Shown here: positions 54,463-62,543 of the stretch, one piece after another | Layout: each line of letters begins with the position of its first letter | Position numbering within the stretch: the stretch's first letter is position 1 | Origin: Candidatus Thiosymbion sp. | GTDB lineage: Bacteria > Pseudomonadota > Gammaproteobacteria > Chromatiales > Chromatiaceae | DNA length: 64,000 bases | Direction: 5' to 3' | Assembly (NCBI GenBank): GCA_018435665.1 | Contig: JAHDND010000011.1 | Span: 62,001-126,000 of the forward strand | Program-made: the position numbers and the translations under genes | Notes under the pieces: generated by a model | The model's input: only the letters and a program-made list of their open reading frames with translations | The model's database searches: none | What the model was told of the DNA's origin: nothing

Positions 54463-56010
54463 ATGTCCCTGCCCTACATCACCGACCTGCAAGTCCCCCG
54501 GCATGACGCCAGCATCCCGGCCCTCCAGGCCTTGTTCGCCTCGCTGTGCGCCAGCCTAGGGATCTCGGATGGCATACGTCGACAGGTCGAGCTGGCCCTG
54601 GAGGAGGGGATCGCCAACTTTTTCAAACACGCCATGCCGGCGGGGGTGGATGCGCCCGTCAAGCTGCGGATCGAATTCCAACCGGACGCCATCCGCCTGG
54701 TAGCCAGGGCCCCGGGCCGGCCCTTCGACTTCAGCCACCTGCCCCATTACCAGGCCCCCCATTCCCTGCAAGAGACCCCCCAGGGCCTGGGCACCTTCCT
54801 CATCGAACAGGTCATGGACAGCGTCAACTGGCGCTATGTCGCCAAGGAAGGACAGGAATTCGAGATGATCAAGCGGCTGCCGGCGGCGCTCGCCCCGGAC
54901 CGCGACGACAGCCAACTCCAGCCCGAGCGAGTGGGCGTGCGCATCCAGGGCGCCATCAGCTACCGCCGCCTGCAAACCGCCGAGGAGGCCCTCGCCCTGG
55001 CCAGCGCCGCCTGGGACCTCTATGGTTATGGCTACAAGGAGGTCATCTACTACCCGGAACTGGTCCTGCAACAGGTCCGCTCCGGCCAGCTCCTGTCCTG
55101 GATCGCCCGCGACGAGGCGGGGCAGATCCTGGGCCATTACGCCATGCTGCGGCACCGCCCCGACGACCCCCTGGGGGAGATGGGCGCCGCCTTCGTCCTG
55201 CCGGAGGCGCGCCAGGCCGGGGTCTTCCGCCAGCTTTCCGACCGCCTCCACGCCGATGCGCGCCATAGTGGGGTGCGCGCCCTCTATTCCCTGTCGGTGA
55301 CCAATCACATCGCCACCCAGAAGATCAGCCAGGAGGCTGGCCGCATCACCGTCGGCCTGCGCCTGGGGTCCACGCCGGCCATCTTTGTCGAGGGGGCCAG
55401 GCCGGGGGAGCGCATCACCACCACCCTGAATTACGATCAGCTCGCCACCCGGCCCAGCCGGATCATCTACCCGCCACCCCGCCATCGGGACCTGATCCTG
55501 CGCAGCTATGGCTGGCTGGGATTGAGCGTGACCACCCCGGACCCCGAAGCCCCGCTCCCCTCCAGCCCCGCGGAAGGCCCGGGCGATTACCTGCACTGCC
55601 ACCGCGACCTGACCTGGAACCGGGCCCTGATCGACGCCGCCGGCGGGGAGGGGGTGCGCTATAAACTGGCCGCCTTTACCGAGTTCCTGACCGAACAAGG
55701 GATTGCCTGCATCCAGCTCGCCCTCGACCTCGAGGACCCCGGTACGCCGGCCCTCACCGCCGCGGCGGAGGACCTGGGATTCTTCTACTCCGGCATCTTC
55801 CCGGAGAGCGGCCCCGGCGGCCATGACATGCTGGAACTTCAGTTCCTCAACGGCATCTCGATCGATCTGGACCAGATACGGCTGTATCAGCCCTCTGGCC
55901 AGGCGATCATGGCGTATCTCAAAACCTTGCCGGGCGTTGAGCGTGTCCGGTCGGGTGGCGCTCTGGTTCGCGGTGGGGTTGGGGATTGGGGCGGTGCTGT
56001 GGTTGGGTAG
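54463..56010 (+). CDS. Fusion of a HATPase_c_2 (anti-sigma-like) domain with a GNAT acetyltransferase domain
   Basis: 515 residues. The N-terminal 140 show the GHKL N-box VELALEEGIANFFKHAM (Glu and Asn52), a G-box-like APGRPFDF and GLGTFLIEQVMDSVNW, as in serine-kinase anti-sigma factors. Residues about 160-320 form a GNAT-like domain (LSWIARDEAGQILGHYAMLR, VLPEARQAGVFRQLSDRL), and a further domain of unknown type follows. A signalling role is inferred. The final 25 residues (VRSGGALVRGGVGDWGGAVV) are low-complexity and probably not conserved. It lies 73 bp after the helicase gene. Confidence 0.75.
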   Translation: MSLPYITDLQVPRHDASIPALQALFASLCASLGISDGIRRQVELALEEGIANFFKHAMPAGVDAPVKLRIEFQPDAIRLVARAPGRPFDFSHLPHYQAPHSLQETPQGLGTFLIEQVMDSVNWRYVAKEGQEFEMIKRLPAALAPDRDDSQLQPERVGVRIQGAISYRRLQTAEEALALASAAWDLYGYGYKEVIYYPELVLQQVRSGQLLSWIARDEAGQILGHYAMLRHRPDDPLGEMGAAFVLPEARQAGVFRQLSDRLHADARHSGVRALYSLSVTNHIATQKISQEAGRITVGLRLGSTPAIFVEGARPGERITTTLNYDQLATRPSRIIYPPPRHRDLILRSYGWLGLSVTTPDPEAPLPSSPAEGPGDYLHCHRDLTWNRALIDAAGGEGVRYKLAAFTEFLTEQGIACIQLALDLEDPGTPALTAAAEDLGFFYSGIFPESGPGGHDMLELQFLNGISIDLDQIRLYQPSGQAIMAYLKTLPGVERVRSGGALVRGGVGDWGGAVVG

Positions 56011-56103
56011 GCGGTAGTGCGCTCGTAACTCCCCCCGCTCCCGGATGGGCAAGATGAAGTTGGGATCTTCCGGATGTAGCCGACTTTTTAGCCGCGTCGA
56101 GGA

Positions 56104-56203
56104 GGGTCGGGTGGCGTCTGGCGGGGGTGTCGCCAGCAGGGATGCTGGTGCCAAGCCTACAGGGACGTATTCACGGCGTCCCCCGCCAGACGCCACCCGA
56201 CCC
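56104..56203 (+). repeat. Dispersed palindromic element, long form, copy C
   Basis: 100 bp bounded by perfect 24-bp inverted arms starting GGGTCGGGTGGCGTCTGG. The interior hairpin is CCAGCA-GGGA-TGCTGG. It is inverted relative to copy B (three differences in 100) and parallel to copy A. It lies in the gap between two convergent genes. Confidence 0.9.
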
Positions 56204-56232
56204 GGGGGCGCTGAACAGATAACGGTTGACCG

Positions 56233-57573
56233 TCAGCCACGCACCCGCCACAGCAGCAGGGCGCCCAGCAGGAACAGGAGCAGGATAGGCAACAGGGACA
56301 GGCGCGGATCGCCCGTAACCAGGGCGGCGACGCCTACCAGACCTGGCCCCAGGACGGCGGCGAACTTGCCCAGCATGTTGTAGAAACCGAAGAACTCCGC
56401 CTCACGCCCCGCGGGGACGAAGCCGGCGAAGAGGGCGCGGCTCAGGGCCTGGATGCCGCCCTGGACCAGACCGATGACCACCGCCATGAGATAAAACTCC
56501 TCGACCCGCGTCATGCCGGCGGCGAACAGGACCACCAGGGCATAGACGCCGATGGCCAGCAAGATGCCGCGCTTGGCCCCCCAGCGTTCCCCCAGCCAGC
56601 CAAAGGCCAGGGCCGAGGGGAAGCCGACGAACTGGGTGATGAGCAGGGCGACCATGAGACCGTCCGCCGCCAGCCCGATGGCGAGGCCGAAATCCACCGC
56701 CATGTGGACGATGGTGTCCACCCCGTCGATGTAACACCAGTAGGCCAGCAGGAAGAGGAAGGCATCGCGGCGCTGCCGGATCTCCCTCAGGGTCTGGCGC
56801 AGCTCCCGGAAGGCGGCGCGGGCGGCCACCCCCAGGGGCCGGTCGCCGCGGCCATCGGGCTCCCGCACCCAGAGGGCCAGGGGGACGGCGAAGAGGGTCC
56901 ACCAGGCGGCAACGCCGATGAAGGCGGCCCGCACCGCCTCCCCCGCGTCGGCGAAGCCGAAGCGGGCGGGAAAGAGGGTCATGAGGACATTGAGGGCGAA
57001 CAACAACCCGCCGCCCAGATAGCCCAGGGCATAGCCCAGGGCCGAGACCCGGTTATAGTCCCCCGGCCTGGCCACCACCACCAGCAGGGCGTCGTAAAAG
57101 ATGTTGCTACCGGAAAAGCCCAGCAGACCGAGGAGATAGAGGCCCAGGGCCAGCCCCCAGTGACCCTGGGCGACCAGCCAGAGGGCACCGGTGGCCAGGA
57201 CCCCCAGGGCGGTGAAGACCAGCAGGAAACCTTTCCGCGCCCCGAGCTGATCGGCCAGGGCCCCGAGCAGCGGGGCGGACAGCACGACCAGGGCGCTGCC
57301 GAGGGTGTTGGTCATCCCCAGCCAGAAGGTGCTCTCGGTGACCGGCAGACCGGCGGCCCAGAACTGCTTGAAGAAGACCGGGAAGAAACCGGCGATGACG
57401 ACCGTGGCGAAGGCGGAGTTGGCCCAGTCGTAAGTGGCCCAGGCCAGGACCGTCCGGCGGGAGGCACTGACCGCGGGCCGGTTCCCATCGGACCGGGCGC
57501 GGTTCTCCCGCGTGGCGGCACCTTCCGGTTGCGCCCCGGTGCCGTTTCCGCCCTGGGTCGGGGTCCCGGTCAA
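56233..57573 (-). CDS. MFS transporter, UMF1/Atg22-like family
   Basis: 446 residues with about 12 membrane helices. ATYDWANSAFATVVIAGFFPVFFKQFW near the N-terminus is the family signature; GALADQLGARKGFL is the MFS loop 2-3 motif. No ATG occurs in frame before the first helix. TTG at 57573 overlaps the stop of the upstream response regulator gene (TTGA), so coupled translation from TTG is the best start. The substrate is unknown. Confidence 0.85.
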   Translation of the reverse strand: MTGTPTQGGNGTGAQPEGAATRENRARSDGNRPAVSASRRTVLAWATYDWANSAFATVVIAGFFPVFFKQFWAAGLPVTESTFWLGMTNTLGSALVVLSAPLLGALADQLGARKGFLLVFTALGVLATGALWLVAQGHWGLALGLYLLGLLGFSGSNIFYDALLVVVARPGDYNRVSALGYALGYLGGGLLFALNVLMTLFPARFGFADAGEAVRAAFIGVAAWWTLFAVPLALWVREPDGRGDRPLGVAARAAFRELRQTLREIRQRRDAFLFLLAYWCYIDGVDTIVHMAVDFGLAIGLAADGLMVALLITQFVGFPSALAFGWLGERWGAKRGILLAIGVYALVVLFAAGMTRVEEFYLMAVVIGLVQGGIQALSRALFAGFVPAGREAEFFGFYNMLGKFAAVLGPGLVGVAALVTGDPRLSLLPILLLFLLGALLLWRVRG

Positions 57574-58208
57574 GGCTCGGTCCCCGGGGTCTCGTTGGCG
57601 AGGATGCCGGCGGTCAGGCACAGCCGGACCAGTTCCGCCAGGGAGGCGGCGCGCATCTTGTCCATCACCCGGGCGCGATGTGCCTCCACCGTCTTGGTGC
57701 TGACCCCCAGGGCGGCGGCGATCTCCCGGTTGGAACGGCCATCGGTGACCATGACCATCACCTCGTGTTCCCGGGGTGTCAGTTCCGCCAGGCGGCGGGC
57801 GATCTCGGCGCGCTGCTGGCGATCGACTCGGCGCTGCTTGTCGGCCTCCAGGGCCTGGCGCAGACTGACGATCAGGGCCTCGTCGTCGAAGGGTTTCTCG
57901 ATGAAGTCCAGGGCGCCGGAGCGCATCGCCTTCACCGCCATGCCCACATCGCCGTGGCCGGTGATGATCACCACCGGGATGCGGATCGCCTCCCGCGCCA
58001 GATAGGCCTGGAGTTCCAGGCCGCTCATGCCTGGCATGCGCACATCGAGCAGCAGACAGCCGGCCTGGCCGGGGTAATAGGCCCGCAGGAAGGCCTCGGC
58101 GGAGCCGAAGGTCTTGACCCGGAGCCCGGCGGACTCGATGAGCCACTCCAGGGAATGGCGCATGGCCTGATCATCGTCGACGACGAAGACGGTGGGTTCG
58201 CTGTGCAT
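57570..58208 (-). CDS. FixJ/TtrR-type response regulator
   Basis: 212 residues: a receiver domain with acidic pocket DDD (11-13), phosphoacceptor Asp55 and conserved Lys in FIEKPFDDE, and a LuxR-type HTH (ELTPREHEVMVMVTDGRSNREIAAALGVSTKTVEAHRARVMDKM, abbreviated here to its helices). It lies 53 bp downstream of its probable kinase and 4 bp overlapped with the MFS gene, so a three-gene operon is likely. Confidence 0.92.
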   Translation of the reverse strand: MHSEPTVFVVDDDQAMRHSLEWLIESAGLRVKTFGSAEAFLRAYYPGQAGCLLLDVRMPGMSGLELQAYLAREAIRIPVVIITGHGDVGMAVKAMRSGALDFIEKPFDDEALIVSLRQALEADKQRRVDRQQRAEIARRLAELTPREHEVMVMVTDGRSNREIAAALGVSTKTVEAHRARVMDKMRAASLAELVRLCLTAGILANETPGTEP

Positions 58209-58261
58209 CGGCCTTCTCCCTAACTCCTTGAAGCAACTTGCTGATCGCTCCCGACGCCGTC

Positions 58262-60868
58262 TCAGGGAGCCGCCGGGACCGGTGCCAGGGGCAAGCGTAC
58301 CTGAAAGCAGGTCCCGACGCCCACCTCGGAAGTGACGCGCAACTCGCCGCCATGGTTGTCGAGAATGGTCTGGCTGATCGGCAGCCCCATGCCCATCCCC
58401 GTGAGCTTGGTGGTGAAGAAGGCATCGAAGAGCCGCGCCATGGCCTCCGGTGGGATGCCGGGGCCGCTGTCCTCCACCAGGGCCAGGGCCCGGTCACCTT
58501 CGCGGCGGACGCGCAGGGCGAGCCGCCGCCGTTCGACCGGGACCTCCTCCAGGGCATCCAGGGCATTGCGCACCAGATTGAGCAGCACCTGTTCGATCTG
58601 CACCCGGTCGACCAGGACCGGAATCTCCTCCGCCGCCAGATCCAGCTCGATACTCAGTCCCAGTTTGGCGATCTCGAACTCAGCAAAGACGCTCACCTCC
58701 GTCAGCAGTTCGTTGAGATCCGACCACACCCGCACCGGCGCCTGTTTGCCGACCAGGGCCCGCAGGCGCTTGATGATCTCCCCCGCCCGCTGGGCCTGAC
58801 TGCGAATCCGGTCCATGGCCTGGGCCAGGTCCTCCGGATCGGCATCTCCCCGACGCAGGCGGCGCTCGCAACCGCTGGCATAGTTGGCAATGGCCGCCAG
58901 GGGCTGATTGAGCTCGTGGGCCATGCCCGTGGCCATCTCGCCCATGGTGCTGAGCCGGCAGACATGGACCAGCTCCGCCTGATGCCGACGGAGTTCCTGC
59001 TCGGCACGCCGCACGGCGGTGATATCCCGGGCATAGATGTTGACGTAACCCAGTTCGCTCACCGGGAAGAAGAGGCTAGAGTAGATCCGCTCCCCCTCGG
59101 GGAACTCGGCCTCCCGTTGATGGCCTGCGGATAGGGCCTCCCGGGCAAGGGCCAGCCAGGGTTTGGGTAGGGCGCTCATCCGCTCCCCCAGCGGGGGCTT
59201 CGCCAGGGCGCTTGTCCCCTCCCCCGCCCAAGTCTTGAGCAAGGGCTCGCTGGCGCGGTTGTTATACAGCAGGCGCCCGCCGGGGCTGACGCGCAGCATG
59301 GGGATGGGGCTCTCGCTGGCAAAGCCGGCGAGACTTCGGATCTCCTGGTCCCGTGCCTTGCGCTGGGTGATGTCGTGCAGGTACAGGGTATGAAAGAGCT
59401 CGTCGCCCAGTTCCAGGGGGACGACGGAGACCTCCAGGGGCATCAGTCGGCCATCGGCGCGCCGCGCCAGCAGCTCGCTGCGGGTCTGGGGCTGGCGCCC
59501 CTGGCGTTGGGCCCGACGCCCCTCCCGCAACAGGGCGTAGAAGTTGGCGCGGGCGGAACCCGCCAGCAGGAGGCGGCTGAAACTTTGTCCCAGGATCTGC
59601 CCCCGTCCATAGCCGAAGGTCCGTTCCGCGGTGGGATTGAGCTCCCGCACCCGGCCGTGGCGGTCCAGGGTGACGATGGAATCGAGTGCGGCCTCCATGA
59701 CCGCCGCCTTGAGGGCCTCGCTCTCGCGCATCTCGATCTCATGGCGACGGCTGGTCTCTTCCCGCGCCCGCAGGACCAACTGGGTGAACTGCTGGACCCA
59801 GTCCTCCAGCAGGATCAACTGATTGGCGCCCTGACTGAACCCAGGGTCCTCGATCTCCAGGGCGCGGCGGGCGAAGCCCGACAGGCGCCGCATCACCTTG
59901 TTGAGTCGCGCCGAAACCAGGTAGATGACCAGGGTGAAGGTGGTGATGAAGACCAGGGCGGCGATGCCCCGCTGCCGCCGCTCGAAGATGCTGACATGAC
60001 GGGACATGCGCTCCACGTCGACGTAGGACACCAGGGTGGTGAAGAGCAGGTTCAGGTCCGAGCCCTCGTAGCCCGGCAGGGATTGGGAGGTGACCTGATA
60101 ATCCTCCCGCCACCGGGACAGGGGACTGCCGAGGGTCAGCCAGGAGGGGTCCATGCTGACCAGGATCCGCTGATCGTCGGCGTTCACCAGGGCGATGGCG
60201 CTGTCCCCGGCCAGCAGGCCCCTTTGGGAGGCGAGCAGAAAACGCTCGTCCAGGGGAACGAGGACCACCAGGCTGCCCAGGGGCTCCCCCTGGCGATCCT
60301 CGATGGGGCTGGTCACCACCAGATAGGGCTGATTGTCGAGGCTGGTCAGCACCGTCCGGGCCTCGTCGTCATCACGCAACGGCGGGTCCACGCCGGGGGC
60401 GAGATCGGCCGGCAAGGGCCGGTCTTCAAGGGAATAGTGTTCCCGAACCTCCCCGGCCCGATCGACCAGCAGCACATGGGCGGGGGGCACAAGACCCTCA
60501 CGCTCCAGATAATCGGGCAGCCAGCCCGGTCGCGTGCCCACGCGGTGGCGCGGCGTGAAGGCCTCGCCAGCCCGCCAGGTCCGGGACTCCAGGTACTCGG
60601 CGAGACGCCGGTAATGGGCGACCAGCCGGGTGGTCGCCGTGTACTGGGACAGGTACTGATCGAAGCGGATCAGGCTCTCCCGGGCGCGCTGGTCCAGCCG
60701 GGTGGCGAGTTCCTGACCGAAGATGCGCGCCAGTTGCTGACTCTGGATCTGTTCCAGGACCCCCCAGACGAGCAGACCAGCCGCCAGGCCCACCAGGATG
60801 GCGATGAGCGGCATGGGCACGCCGCGCAGTAGGCGAAAGAGGATGGGTTTGAGATCAATGCGAATCAC
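58262..60868 (-). CDS. Sensor histidine kinase with periplasmic CACHE-like and two PAS domains
   Basis: 868 residues. TM1 lies at about 17-37. A periplasmic sensor region (38-300) has a dCACHE-like pattern (LLVDRAGEVREHYSL, PYLVVTSPIEDRQGEPLGSLVVL). TM2 lies at about 301-320. PAS 1 (about 385-500) and PAS 2 (about 510-620) follow. HisKA has His651 in ATGMAHELNQPLAAIANYASGC, the FixL-type sequence. HATPase_c has LNLVRNALDAL and DSGPGIPPE. The PAS domains lack obvious haem- or flavin-binding signatures. The signal may be a small periplasmic ligand; the regulon is unknown. Confidence 0.92.
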   Translation of the reverse strand: MIRIDLKPILFRLLRGVPMPLIAILVGLAAGLLVWGVLEQIQSQQLARIFGQELATRLDQRARESLIRFDQYLSQYTATTRLVAHYRRLAEYLESRTWRAGEAFTPRHRVGTRPGWLPDYLEREGLVPPAHVLLVDRAGEVREHYSLEDRPLPADLAPGVDPPLRDDDEARTVLTSLDNQPYLVVTSPIEDRQGEPLGSLVVLVPLDERFLLASQRGLLAGDSAIALVNADDQRILVSMDPSWLTLGSPLSRWREDYQVTSQSLPGYEGSDLNLLFTTLVSYVDVERMSRHVSIFERRQRGIAALVFITTFTLVIYLVSARLNKVMRRLSGFARRALEIEDPGFSQGANQLILLEDWVQQFTQLVLRAREETSRRHEIEMRESEALKAAVMEAALDSIVTLDRHGRVRELNPTAERTFGYGRGQILGQSFSRLLLAGSARANFYALLREGRRAQRQGRQPQTRSELLARRADGRLMPLEVSVVPLELGDELFHTLYLHDITQRKARDQEIRSLAGFASESPIPMLRVSPGGRLLYNNRASEPLLKTWAGEGTSALAKPPLGERMSALPKPWLALAREALSAGHQREAEFPEGERIYSSLFFPVSELGYVNIYARDITAVRRAEQELRRHQAELVHVCRLSTMGEMATGMAHELNQPLAAIANYASGCERRLRRGDADPEDLAQAMDRIRSQAQRAGEIIKRLRALVGKQAPVRVWSDLNELLTEVSVFAEFEIAKLGLSIELDLAAEEIPVLVDRVQIEQVLLNLVRNALDALEEVPVERRRLALRVRREGDRALALVEDSGPGIPPEAMARLFDAFFTTKLTGMGMGLPISQTILDNHGGELRVTSEVGVGTCFQVRLPLAPVPAAP

Positions 60869-61317
60869 GGCCTGGTCCTGAAGAGTGATCCCCAGGCCGC
60901 CCGAGCGGCCGGAAACCGGTCAGAGGCGGCCGAAGGTCCAACGCGGCGTCCCCGCTATCGGTCGGACCCGCGCCAGACCAGATCGGGAATGATGCCCCTC
61001 ATATTACGCCAAGGCGTCGGGGCTTCGGGGCATGAGGCCCCGCCCCAACAGGCTTGCCCCCAAGCCTGCTGCTAACCTTCTCGTGCTTCGGGGCATGACG
61101 CCCTGCCCCGATCCTGGGACAATGCCGGGGACGCCTCCCGTCCGTCACGGCATTCTTACCCATGAGTAACCCTTCAGCCCCCTCTCCCCAACCCTCCCCC
61201 ACCAGGGGGGAGGGAGTAAGAGATGCAGCGGTTGATGTTGTAGAAGCTGCATGATGTACGTGAGGGGTCTGAACGGTTACTCCTTTTGTACTGGCTGTTT
61301 TGATTTGGAGCCGCCTT
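60869..61317. other. 449-bp repeat-rich region between the sensor kinase and the RDD gene
   Basis: No gene is seen. It contains two 25-bp direct repeats at 61022-61046 and 61085-61109 (starting GCTTCGGGGCATGA, 23 of 25 identical). A perfect hairpin CAGGCTTG-CCCC-CAAGCCTG lies between them (61049-61068), and the C-rich palindromic repeat follows at 61178-61217. Confidence 0.6.
61178..61217 (+). repeat. Palindromic C-rich repeat, intergenic copy
   Basis: CCCCTCTCCCCAACCCTCCC followed by CCACCAGGGGGGAGGGAG: complementary C and G runs form a hairpin. It shares its left half with the insert in the helicase gene at 53679. Confidence 0.65.
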
Positions 61318-61779
61318 GTGGCCGATGCTGACGATCTCGCCCCCGCCCGCCCCCCGGGGTTACTGCGGCGCCTGTCGGCGTTGCTCTACGATGTAATCCT
61401 GCTGTTCGGCATGCTGCTGCTCGCGGCGACCCTGTTGATCGTCCCGGCCTCCGCCCTGAGCGGGCATGAGATTTGGATCGAGGGATGGCCCAGGCACCTC
61501 TTCCAGCTTTACCTGATCCTGGTCGGCTATGGGTTTTTCGCCTATTTCTGGCGTTACGGCGGCCAGACCCTGGGCATGCGCTCCTGGCGCTTCCGGCTGG
61601 TCCGCACCGACGGTCAGCCCCTGACCTCCGCGGACGTCCGCCGCCGGCTCCTCTGGTCCACCCTGATCCCGGCCCCCCTGGGGCTCTTCTGGGTCCCTTT
61701 CGACCCGGAGCGCCTCGCCCCCCATGATCGCCTCTCCGGTACCCAGCCCCGGCTTCTACCATCCAAAGTCCGGGGATGA
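61318..61779 (+). CDS. RDD-family membrane protein
   Basis: 153 residues with two or three membrane helices. ARPPGLLRRLSALLYDVILLFGMLLLAATLL contains the Arg...Asp pattern of the RDD family; YFWRYGGQTLGMRSWRFRLV follows. The GTG at 61318 is used because GGAG lies 8 nt upstream. RDD proteins are often transport-related, but no specific function is known. Confidence 0.88.
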   Translation: MADADDLAPARPPGLLRRLSALLYDVILLFGMLLLAATLLIVPASALSGHEIWIEGWPRHLFQLYLILVGYGFFAYFWRYGGQTLGMRSWRFRLVRTDGQPLTSADVRRRLLWSTLIPAPLGLFWVPFDPERLAPHDRLSGTQPRLLPSKVRG

Positions 61780-61946
61780 TCATCCGCTTGCACCGTGGCG
61801 GATCATAAAGTCACGGGATGACTATCCGCTGGTGCCGTGGTGGGTCGTCAGATGGGGAAGATGGTTAGAGATGACCAATTTGGAAGGGTGGCCCTCGACC
61901 CCATGAAGACCTGAACCCGGACTTCCTGGGGCCACCCTTGCCGAAT

Positions 61947-62339
61947 CTACCCCGGCGCCACCCCCTTACTGGCAGGTAGAAATTCCAGGGCATTGGCATC
62001 CGGGTCCCGACAGAAGAGGGCCGTGCGGCCGGAACGGCTGCGGGTATAGGGGATGCCGGCGGCTTCCAAGCGACTGGCGAGGACCTCCAGGTCGGCGACA
62101 TGCAGGGCCAGGTGGCGGTCTCGCCCCCCGTGGGCGGGGCGACCGCTGAGGGGATCGGGATTGGGCAGTTCCAGCAGGTGAATCTGCTGCGCGCCGACCC
62201 GTAGCCAGGCGCCGGGAAAGCCCAGATCCGGTCGCTCGGCCATGACCTCCAGCCCTAGCAGGTCACGATAGAAGCCCAGGGCACGGGCGGTGTCCGTGAC
62301 CAGCAGGCTGGCGTGGTGAATACCCAGGATGTCTGACAT
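61947..62339 (-). CDS. VOC-family (glyoxalase/bleomycin-resistance fold) protein
   Basis: 130 residues with the paired beta-alpha-beta-beta-beta modules: GIHHASLLVTDTARALGFYRDLLGLEV, HLALHVADLEVLASRLEAAGIPY and FCRDPDANALEFLPA. Metal-ligand candidates are His8, His in RHLALHV and Glu in ALEF. The substrate cannot be assigned; glyoxalase-like or dioxygenase-like roles are both possible. Confidence 0.88.
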   Translation of the reverse strand: MSDILGIHHASLLVTDTARALGFYRDLLGLEVMAERPDLGFPGAWLRVGAQQIHLLELPNPDPLSGRPAHGGRDRHLALHVADLEVLASRLEAAGIPYTRSRSGRTALFCRDPDANALEFLPASKGVAPG

Positions 62340-62390
62340 AGGCTGATATACTAATGCAATTCCAGCCTGGCCTGGGCAGACAAACGGCCA

Positions 62391-62446
62391 GGGGAGGTGT
62401 GCCACACCCTCGAAGATGTAAGCTTTGCCGTGAATTTCACGCCAAC
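62391..62446 (+). repeat. Short intergenic repeat (family 2), tandem copy 1
   Basis: Contains GCCACACCC, ATGTAAGC and TTTGCCGTGAATTTCACG. The core CGTGAATTTCACG (62429-62441) is a perfect inverted repeat around one base. Confidence 0.65.
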
Positions 62447-62453
62447 TGTCATG

Positions 62454-62508
62454 AGGGGCGCGCCATACCCCTGATCATGTAATTATTTGCCGTGACTTTC
62501 GCGCTAAC
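62454..62508 (+). repeat. Short intergenic repeat (family 2), tandem copy 2
   Basis: Repeats copy 1 at a 62-bp offset: GCCATACCC, ATGTAATT, TTTGCCGTGACTTTCGCG. The last 23 bp match copy 1 at 20 positions. It ends 35 bp before dapC, so it may influence dapC-dapD expression. Confidence 0.65.
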
Positions 62509-62543
62509 CGGCGGCCTAACCCCACAGAGACCCTCCGTTCCGC

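Noticed and set aside
56233-58146. A 637-codon frame joining the MFS transporter to sequence over the response regulator
   Set aside because: The upstream part is out of frame with a clear FixJ-type regulator on the same strand. The transporter frame begins at the TTG overlapping the regulator stop.
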